A program made the position numbers and the translations under genes. Under the pieces are notes generated by a model, which was given only the letters and a program-made list of their open reading frames with translations, did not search any database and was not told the DNA's origin. A stretch of 12,232 bases of DNA from Mageeibacillus sp. UBA1212 (GTDB taxonomy: Bacteria > Bacillota > Clostridia > UBA1212), in contig DBXM01000042.1 in the NCBI GenBank assembly GCA_002309655.1, positions 314 through 12,545 on the forward strand, read 5' to 3'. Positions 6,299 through 12,232 of this stretch are shown in pieces. The number at the start of each line of letters is the position of its first letter. The first letter of the stretch is position 1.

Positions 6299-7882
6299 TT
6301 GTGTTCGATTTTCGGTTACTGCGGGCGGGTCGCAGACGCGGCCGCGTTTGAAAAGGGCTTCGCGAGAACAAAATCGCGCGGCCCGGACGACACGAGAGTC
6401 GTCAAAACGGATAAGGGAATACTCGGCTTTCACAGGCTTTCGATAATGGGCCTTCACGACGCGGGCATGCAGCCGTTCGAACTTGGCGGCTGCTTTGCCG
6501 TTTGCAACGGGGAGCTGTACGGCTTTGAGGAGGAGCGCCGGAAGCTGGCGCGGAAAGGGTATTCGTTCAGGAGCGGCAGCGACTGCGAGATACTGCTTCC
6601 GATGTATTTCGAGCACGGAACCAACATGTTCGAAATGCTCGACGCGGAGTTCGCGTGCGTGATCTACGACGGCAGAACGGGTGAGTTCGTCGCGGCGAGA
6701 GACCCGGTAGGGATCCGCCCGCTCTACTACGGCTTCGATGAAAACGGTGTGATAATGTTCGCGAGCGAGCCCAAAAATCTGGTGGGGCTTGCGGAGCGGA
6801 TCGCGCCTTTTCCTCCGGGACACTACTGGAAAAACGGGAAATTTGTGCGTTACCGTGACGTCGCCTCCGTCAAAAACGTCTGCCGCGACGATATTGAGAC
6901 GGCCTGCCGGAACATTCGCGAAAAACTGATAAAAGGCGTCGAAAAGCGGCTCGTCGCGGACGCGAAGGTCGGATTCCTTCTCTCGGGAGGGCTTGACTCG
7001 TCGCTCGTGTGCGCCATCGCGGCAAGAAAGAGCCCGCAGCCGGTGAGAACGTTTGCCATCGGCATGAGCGAGGACGCGATCGACCTGAAATACGCGAGGC
7101 AGGTCGCGGAGTTTATCGGGGCTGACCACACGGAGGTGTTCATGACGCCGGACGAGGTAATCGCTTCGCTTGAGACAGTGATCGAAGCCCTCGGAACGTA
7201 CGATATCACGACGGTCCGGGCGAGCATCGGAATGTACCTTGTCTGCAGGGCGATTCACGAAATAACGGACATAAGGGTGCTGCTCACCGGCGAGATATCG
7301 GACGAACTTTTCGGCTATAAATACACGGATTTCGCACCTGACGCCGACGCGTTTCAGAAAGAGGCGGAGAAGCGAATCAGGGAGATCCACATGTACGACG
7401 TTCTGAGGGCCGACCGCTGCATATCGGTCAATTCGCTCGAGGCGCGGGTGCCCTTCGGCGATCTCGATTTTGTGGAATACGTGATGAGTCTCGACCCGGA
7501 GATGAAGATCAACAAGTACGGCAAGGGGAAGTACCTCCTCCGCCACGCGTTCGAGGGCCTCGGGTATCTGCCGGACGGAATACTCTGGCGGGAAAAGGCG
7601 GCGTTCTCGGACGCGGTCGGTCACTCGATGGTGGACTATCTGAAGAAGTACGCGGAGAGCGTCTACACGGACGGTGATTTCGAGCGGAGGCGGCGGAAAT
7701 ACACGCACGCGGCGCCGTTCACGAAGGAGTCGCTTCTGTACCGCGAGATTTTCGAAAAGTACTATCCGTCGCAGGCGGAGATGATAGCCGGCTTCTGGAT
7801 GCCGAACAGAGCCTGGAAGGGATGCGACGTGAACGACCCGTCCGCGAGGGTGCTTTCGAACTACGGCGCGAGCGGGCAATAG
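6299..7882 (+). CDS. asnB: Asparagine synthase (glutamine-hydrolysing)
   Basis: 527 aa. Converts aspartate to asparagine with glutamine as nitrogen donor and ATP, giving AMP and PPi; cytoplasmic. The N-terminal class II amidotransferase domain starts with Cys2 as nucleophile and shows RGPDD, NGELYG, GSDCEILLP and DPVGIRPLYYG. The synthetase domain has the PP-loop SGGLDSS (residues 229-235), LLTGEISDELFGYK, EARVPFGDLDF and WREKAAFSDAVG, all matching AsnB landmarks. The start is TTG at 6299, supported by AGGAGAG (6286-6292) with a 6-nt spacer; it is the only start that puts Cys at position 2. The ribosome binding site overlaps the amt stop (gap 11 nt), suggesting coupling. Slightly shorter than E. 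coli AsnB (about 554 aa), with no motif missing. Confidence 0.95.
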   Translation: MCSIFGYCGRVADAAAFEKGFARTKSRGPDDTRVVKTDKGILGFHRLSIMGLHDAGMQPFELGGCFAVCNGELYGFEEERRKLARKGYSFRSGSDCEILLPMYFEHGTNMFEMLDAEFACVIYDGRTGEFVAARDPVGIRPLYYGFDENGVIMFASEPKNLVGLAERIAPFPPGHYWKNGKFVRYRDVASVKNVCRDDIETACRNIREKLIKGVEKRLVADAKVGFLLSGGLDSSLVCAIAARKSPQPVRTFAIGMSEDAIDLKYARQVAEFIGADHTEVFMTPDEVIASLETVIEALGTYDITTVRASIGMYLVCRAIHEITDIRVLLTGEISDELFGYKYTDFAPDADAFQKEAEKRIREIHMYDVLRADRCISVNSLEARVPFGDLDFVEYVMSLDPEMKINKYGKGKYLLRHAFEGLGYLPDGILWREKAAFSDAVGHSMVDYLKKYAESVYTDGDFERRRRKYTHAAPFTKESLLYREIFEKYYPSQAEMIAGFWMPNRAWKGCDVNDPSARVLSNYGASGQ

Positions 7883-7885
7883 AGG

Positions 7886-7940
7886 AAAATCCCGGAAAAA
7901 CGCGGAAAACAGCGGAAAAACGGGAAATAAATGCGGAAAA
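7886..7940. repeat. Second phased A-tract array (10-bp GGAAAA-type units) between asnB and purA
   Basis: A-tracts begin at 7886, 7896, 7906, 7916 and 7925, with a last one at 7937. The first units are exactly 10 bp (types CCGGAAAAAC and GCGGAAAACA). The unit resembles that of the array at 2106-2185. It fills most of the 72-nt gap between asnB and purA. No promoter, hairpin or terminator is evident inside it. It ends just before the purA ribosome binding site GAGAGGA (7941-7947). Confidence 0.75.
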
Positions 7941-7954
7941 GAGAGGATAACTTT

Positions 7955-9229
7955 ATGGGCAACTGCGCGATAGTGGGAATCAACTGGGGCGACGAGGGAA
8001 AGGGCCGCATGGTCGACCTTCTGACCGGACAGTACGACGTCGTCGTCAGATACCAGGGCGGCGGGAACGCCGGCCACACCGTTGTGAACGGGTACGGCAA
8101 GTTCGCGCTCCATCTCCTGCCGTCGGGGATCTTTCACGAAAACGTGGTAAACGTCATCGGCAACGGCGTCGCCCTTGACCCGGAGAATCTAATTTCCGAA
8201 ATCGAGGCGGTGTCCGCGAAAGGCGTGAAAATCGACGGGAACAACCTGAAAATAAGCGACAGGGCGTCGCTCCTCCTTCCCTGGCACCGGGAACAGGACG
8301 CCCTCGAGGAGGCCAGACTCGCGGACAGAAAATACGGCTCCACAAAGCAGGGCATCGCGCCTTTTTACTCGGACAAATACCAGAAAAAGACGGTCCTCGC
8401 CGGCGAACTTTTCTACCCGGACGAACTCCGCGCAAGTCTGTCGGAGCTTATGGAGTGGAAAAACCTGACGCTTACCGGAGTGTACGGCGCCGAACCGTTT
8501 ACGGCGGAGCAGCTCGAGGAGTGGCTCGAGAATTACGCTTTTAAAATCAAACCATATATAACGGACACGGGAAAGCTGCTGAGAGAGGCCCAGGAGGCTG
8601 GGAAAAACATACTGTTCGAGGCTCAGCTCGGTTCGCTGAGGGACCTGGATTTCGGAATTTATCCGTTCACGACGTCTTCGAACACCACCGCGGCGTTTGC
8701 GCCGGTAGGTTCGGGGTGTCCGTCGGCGCGGATTGATGATATAATAGGGGTCGTAAAGGCGTACTCCACCTGCGTGGGCGAGGGCCCGTTCACGTGCGAA
8801 TGGTTCGGGGAAGAGGCGAAAAAACTTCGCGAAGCGGGCGGAGAGTACGGCGCCAAAACGGGAAGACCGAGAAGGGTCGGACCTCTCGACCTTGTCGCGA
8901 CGCGCTACGGCGTCAAGGTGCAGGCGGCGACGTGCATCGCCCTTACAAAGCTTGACGTGCTTTCGTATATGGACAGAATACCGGTGTGCACGCACTATCT
9001 GCTCGACGGAAAGGTGACGGACGAGTTTCCGTTCCCGGCGGCGCTTCCGGGCGCGAGGCCGGTGTTCGAGTACCTTCCGGGCTGGAAGAAGGACATTTCA
9101 AAGGTCAGAAACTTTGAGGACCTTCCGGAGGAGGCGCGGGATTACGTTCTGTTCGCGGAGTCGGGAATCGGCTGCCGCATCGGCTACGTTTCGGTCGGAC
9201 CGGAACGGGACAGCATAATTGTGAGGTAG
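7955..9229 (+). CDS. purA: Adenylosuccinate synthetase, divergent
   Basis: 424 aa, close to the usual 427-432. Joins IMP and aspartate with GTP to give adenylosuccinate, the first step from IMP to AMP. Conserved features: GDEGKGR with the catalytic Asp13 at the N-terminus, GNAGHTV with His41, LHLLPSGI, TTSSNTT, TGRPRR, and ALTKLDVLS. Several normally strict motifs are altered: GSTKQGIAP at 128-136 (usual GTTGRGIGP), FEAQLGSLRDLDFG from 221 (usual FEGAQGTLLDID), Cys273 in STCVGEGPF (usual Arg), and Lys301 in GAKTGRPRR (usual Thr). So this is a distinct branch of the family, though purB immediately downstream supports the ordinary role. The start is ATG 7955, with GAGAGGA 7 nt upstream; an in-frame ATG at 7931 lies inside the A-tract repeat and is rejected. 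Confidence 0.9.
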   Translation: MGNCAIVGINWGDEGKGRMVDLLTGQYDVVVRYQGGGNAGHTVVNGYGKFALHLLPSGIFHENVVNVIGNGVALDPENLISEIEAVSAKGVKIDGNNLKISDRASLLLPWHREQDALEEARLADRKYGSTKQGIAPFYSDKYQKKTVLAGELFYPDELRASLSELMEWKNLTLTGVYGAEPFTAEQLEEWLENYAFKIKPYITDTGKLLREAQEAGKNILFEAQLGSLRDLDFGIYPFTTSSNTTAAFAPVGSGCPSARIDDIIGVVKAYSTCVGEGPFTCEWFGEEAKKLREAGGEYGAKTGRPRRVGPLDLVATRYGVKVQAATCIALTKLDVLSYMDRIPVCTHYLLDGKVTDEFPFPAALPGARPVFEYLPGWKKDISKVRNFEDLPEEARDYVLFAESGIGCRIGYVSVGPERDSIIVR

Positions 9230-9233
9230 TTTT

Positions 9234-10664
9234 ATGAGCAAAGACGTTTATGAATCACCTTTGGCGTCGCGGTACGCGTCGGAATACATGCTGAAGCTCT
9301 TCTCCGCGGACACACGTTACACGACCTGGCGCAGGCTGTGGGTCGCGCTGGCGCGGGCGGAAAACGAGCTGGGTCTTCCGGTCACCGGGGAACAGGTCAG
9401 GGAGCTTGAGGAGCACGTTTCCGATATCGACTACGAAGAGGCGGAAAAGCGCGAAAAGGAGGTCCGCCACGACGTGATGGCGCACATTTACGCCTACGGG
9501 AAGGCCGCGCCGGGCGCCGCGGGAATCATTCACCTCGGAGCCACCAGCTGCTACGTCACCGACAATGCGGACATAATAATCTACCGCGACGCCATGAAGT
9601 ACATCCGGTACGAGCTTACCGGAGTCATAAAAGAGCTCGCGGACTTTGCGCTGAAATACAAGGACATGCCGGCCCTTGGCTACACCCACTACCAGCCAGC
9701 CCAGCCGGTCACCGTCGGCAAGCGCGCCGCACTCTGGCTGCAGGATTTCGCGGCGGACCTGGAGGAACTGGACTTCACGCTCGGGCGTCTTAAAATGCTC
9801 GGCTGCCGCGGCACAACCGGCACCGAGGCGAGCTTCATGGAGCTTTTCGGCGGCGACGGCACAAAAATCGACCGAATGAACGAAATGATTTGCGGCGAGT
9901 TCGGATTTGACGGCTGCTTCGACGTGTGCGGCCAGACCTACCCCAGAAAGACCGACTCTTCAATACTCAACACGCTCTCGGGAATCGCCCAGAGCGCTTA
10001 CAAATTCGCGAACGACGTCAGGCTTCTCCAGCACGACAGGCAGGTCGAGGAGCCTTTTGAGGACAGCCAGATCGGGTCGTCGGCAATGGCCTACAAGCGC
10101 AACCCGATGAGGTGCGAGCGCATCTGTTCACTGGCGAGATATATTATTTCCGACGCAATGAACGCGCCGGCGACGGCTTCGGCGCAGTGGCTCGAGCGGA
10201 CTCTCGACGACTCCGCGAACAGAAGGATATCCGTGCCCGAGGCTTTTTTGTGTGCGGACGCGGTGCTCCGGCTGGTGATGAACGTGGCGGAGGGACTGAA
10301 GGTCAACGAAAAGATTGTCGCGAAGGCCGTGCGGGATTACCTGCCGTTCATAGCCACCGAGAACCTTTTGATGGAGGCGGTGAAGCGCGGCGGCGACAGG
10401 CAAAAGGTGCATGAAATGATCCGCCGCGCGTCCATGGAGGCAACCGCCCAAATGAAGGTAGGGCGGGAGCCGGATCTCATTCACGCCCTCGCGGCAAACC
10501 CGGAATTCGGCATGACCGAGGAGGAGATGAAGGCGCTTCTCGAGCCGGAGCGGTTCACGGGAAGGTGCGCGGAGCAGGTGGAAAACTACGTGAAAAAACT
10601 GGCGCCCGTCACGGCGCAGTACGAAGAATTCGAAAAGGAACTTGAAAAGGAGATTTCAGTCTGA
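9234..10664 (+). CDS. purB: Adenylosuccinate lyase, long (animal-like) type
   Basis: 476 aa. Cleaves adenylosuccinate to AMP plus fumarate and, in the pathway to IMP, SAICAR to AICAR. A member of the fumarase/aspartase superfamily, active as a homotetramer. Signature motifs: IHLGATSCYVTDNAD with His100, GYTHYQPAQPVTVGKR with His152, and the flexible loop GSSAMAYKRNPMRCER (residues 281-296; Ser282/Ser283 include the expected catalytic serine). The length and the ATSCYVTDN and KRNPMRCERICSLARY segments resemble animal ADSL more than the roughly 430-aa B. subtilis PurB. It starts 4 nt after the purA stop, with GAGG (9223-9226) inside the purA end, so the two are probably translationally coupled and act in sequence. 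Confidence 0.95.
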   Translation: MSKDVYESPLASRYASEYMLKLFSADTRYTTWRRLWVALARAENELGLPVTGEQVRELEEHVSDIDYEEAEKREKEVRHDVMAHIYAYGKAAPGAAGIIHLGATSCYVTDNADIIIYRDAMKYIRYELTGVIKELADFALKYKDMPALGYTHYQPAQPVTVGKRAALWLQDFAADLEELDFTLGRLKMLGCRGTTGTEASFMELFGGDGTKIDRMNEMICGEFGFDGCFDVCGQTYPRKTDSSILNTLSGIAQSAYKFANDVRLLQHDRQVEEPFEDSQIGSSAMAYKRNPMRCERICSLARYIISDAMNAPATASAQWLERTLDDSANRRISVPEAFLCADAVLRLVMNVAEGLKVNEKIVAKAVRDYLPFIATENLLMEAVKRGGDRQKVHEMIRRASMEATAQMKVGREPDLIHALAANPEFGMTEEEMKALLEPERFTGRCAEQVENYVKKLAPVTAQYEEFEKELEKEISV

Positions 10665-10667
10665 CTT

Positions 10668-12194
10668 ATGGAGAAGGTGCTCGTTCTCGATTTCGGAGGT
10701 CAATACGACCTGCTGATCGCCCGCAGGGTGCGTGAAAACGGAGTGTTCGCCGAGGTACTCCCGTACGACAGGATCACGCCGGCGGAGATAAAGGCCGCGG
10801 GCTACAAGGGGATCATCTTCACGGGCGGTCCCAACAGCGTTTACGACGAAAAAGCCCCGCGCTGCGGCAGGGAAGTGCTGGAACTGGGCATTCCCGTGCT
10901 GGGAATTTGCTACGGCCACCAGCTTATCGCGTTCCTGGAAGGCGGCGTTATCAGGCCGGCGGGGAACGTCAGCGAGTACGGGAAGACCTCGGTTTTCGCA
11001 CAAAAATGCAGACTTTTTGAGGGAATTCCCGAAAAAAGCGTCTGCTGGATGAGCCACACGGACTACGTGGCGGAGCTTCCCGAAGGGTTCGCGGTCACCG
11101 CGTTCACGGAGGCCTGCCCCTGCGCCGCGATGGCGGACGAAGCGCGTGGAATTTACGGCGTGCAGTTCCACCCGGAGGTCACCCACACGGAGTACGGGAA
11201 GGCGGTACTCAGGAATTTCCTTTTCGGCGTGTGCGGTTGCGCCGGCGACTGGCGGATGGACGATTTCATCGAAAAGACGGTGGAAAAGTACAAAAAGGAG
11301 CTGGCGGGGAAGCGGATTCTCTGCGCGCTCTCGGGCGGCGTAGACTCGTCGGTGGCGGCGGTTCTGATGCACAGGGCCGTGGGCGACCGGCTGACGTGCG
11401 TTTTCGTGGACCACGGACTTCTCCGCAAAAACGAGGGCGACAGCGTGGAGCGAGTTTTCCGCGGGCTGTTCGACATGAGGCTCATCAGGGTGAACGCGGA
11501 GGAGCGGTTCCTGAAGAATTTGGCCGGCGTTAGGGAGCCCGAGGAAAAAAGAAAGATAATCGGCGGCGAGTTCATTCGCGTTTTCGAAGAGCAGGGCAAG
11601 GTGCTCGGCCGATTCGACTACCTGGTCCAGGGAACGATCTACCCGGACGTGGTGGAGAGCGGGAAGGGCGACGCGTCGACTATAAAGAGCCACCACAACG
11701 TGGGCGGGCTGCCGTCCGTTATGGATTTCGACGGAATCGTGGAGCCGCTGCGCGAACTGTTCAAGGACGAGGTGCGCGCGGTGGGCCTGAAACTGGGAAT
11801 TCCGCGCGAGCTTGTGATGCGCCAACCGTTCCCGGGGCCTGGTCTCGCGGTCAGGATCATCGGCGACATCACGAAGGAAAAGGCGGACACTCTGCGCGAG
11901 GCGGACGCGATTTTCAGGGAGGAACTGGAGGCGGCGGGCGTTGGCGCCAGCCAGTATTTCGCGGTGCTCACCGACACCAGAAGCGTGGGAGTGATGGGAG
12001 ACGCCAGAACCTACGGCTACATGGTGGCGCTGCGGGCGGTTACAACCGACGATTTCATGACGGCGGACTGGGCGAGGATCCCTTACGACGTGCTGGCGAA
12101 GGCGTCGGGCCGTATCACGAACGAGGTGAAAACCGTGAACCGCGTGGTTTACGACATTACGTCCAAGCCCCCCGCCACCGTTGAATGGGAATAA
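10668..12194 (+). CDS. guaA: GMP synthase (glutamine-hydrolysing)
   Basis: 508 aa, full length. Aminates XMP to GMP using glutamine and ATP. The N-terminal class I amidotransferase domain has the nucleophile Cys81 in GICYGHQL, with His168 and Glu170 in FHPEV. The ATP pyrophosphatase domain has the PP-loop SGGVDSS (222-228). The C-terminal dimerisation domain ends with the typical ITNEVKTVNRVVYDITSKPPATVEWE region. The start is ATG 10668, 3 nt after the purB stop; the AAGGAG at 10647-10652 is 15 nt away, longer than ideal, so coupling to purB translation is likely. Ends with tandem stops (TAATAA). A direct user of the glutamine that GlnN makes. The remaining 38 nt (12195-12232) show no terminator or other recognisable element. 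Confidence 0.97.
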   Translation: MEKVLVLDFGGQYDLLIARRVRENGVFAEVLPYDRITPAEIKAAGYKGIIFTGGPNSVYDEKAPRCGREVLELGIPVLGICYGHQLIAFLEGGVIRPAGNVSEYGKTSVFAQKCRLFEGIPEKSVCWMSHTDYVAELPEGFAVTAFTEACPCAAMADEARGIYGVQFHPEVTHTEYGKAVLRNFLFGVCGCAGDWRMDDFIEKTVEKYKKELAGKRILCALSGGVDSSVAAVLMHRAVGDRLTCVFVDHGLLRKNEGDSVERVFRGLFDMRLIRVNAEERFLKNLAGVREPEEKRKIIGGEFIRVFEEQGKVLGRFDYLVQGTIYPDVVESGKGDASTIKSHHNVGGLPSVMDFDGIVEPLRELFKDEVRAVGLKLGIPRELVMRQPFPGPGLAVRIIGDITKEKADTLREADAIFREELEAAGVGASQYFAVLTDTRSVGVMGDARTYGYMVALRAVTTDDFMTADWARIPYDVLAKASGRITNEVKTVNRVVYDITSKPPATVEWE

Positions 12195-12232
12195 TAAACC
12201 CTGTGTGTCTCCGCTTGGTCTCCAGTTTAGCT

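Noticed and set aside
4902..6371. 489-aa open frame on the minus strand
   Set aside because: It is antisense to the amt-PII gene, has an Arg/His-rich low-complexity composition, no ribosome binding site and no recognisable motif. Long antisense frames are expected from the G+C-rich codon use here.
6272..8137. 621-aa open frame on the minus strand
   Set aside because: It is the shadow of asnB and the start of purA, with Arg/Val/His-rich composition, and it crosses the repeat array. The plus-strand genes are unambiguous.
8735..8760. TATAAT-like sequence within purA
   Set aside because: No credible -35 box 16-18 bp upstream, and it lies well inside a conserved coding region.
10656..11825. 389-aa open frame on the minus strand
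   Set aside because: Antisense to guaA, with biased composition and no domain signs.

Overview
The window (about 57-60% G+C by eye, not counted) is a compact nitrogen-assimilation and purine-nucleotide locus. Eight protein genes are arranged around one divergent control region. It looks like an anaerobic bacterium of the Clostridia (Bacillota), probably a gut or rumen lineage. The reasons are a type III glutamine synthetase, a domain-split glutamate synthase with a ferredoxin module, strong AGGAGG-type ribosome binding sites, a TTG start codon, and promoters followed at once by transcription attenuators. The assignment is an inference; other phyla with type III glutamine synthetase are not excluded.

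Layout. On the minus strand, positions 1-1942 hold gltB1 (glutamine amidotransferase domain) and the first 282 codons of gltB2 (two [4Fe-4S] clusters plus the FMN synthase domain), overlapping as TAATG. Positions 1943-2402 are a divergent intergenic region. It holds two sigma-70 promoters that both match TTGACA-N17-TATAAT exactly, one facing each way. Each is followed within about 10-15 nt by a small hairpin and an intrinsic terminator. Between the promoters lies an array of phased A-tracts (about 10.8 bp period), which predicts curved DNA. On the plus strand from 2403 to 12194 run glnN, an ammonium transporter fused to a PII domain, asnB, purA, purB and guaA. No terminator is seen between them and the gaps are 3-72 nt, so a single six-gene transcript is plausible. 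The largest gap (asnB-purA) carries a second copy of the phased repeat.

How the genes fit together. Amt-PII brings in and senses ammonium, GlnN fixes it into glutamine, and the GltB proteins turn glutamine plus 2-oxoglutarate into glutamate. AsnB and GuaA spend glutamine on asparagine and GMP, and PurA/PurB use aspartate to make AMP from IMP. The locus therefore joins glutamine production to several glutamine- or aspartate-consuming steps, probably controlled by premature termination rather than by promoter strength.

The most interesting material is regulatory: twin attenuators behind perfect promoters, an ANTAR-like hexaloop hairpin in the gltB leader, and the phased A-tract arrays. Among the proteins, PurA has unusual substitutions in conserved motifs, and the PII domain of the transporter lacks the uridylylation tyrosine. 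No mobile element, CRISPR array, tRNA or rRNA was seen.
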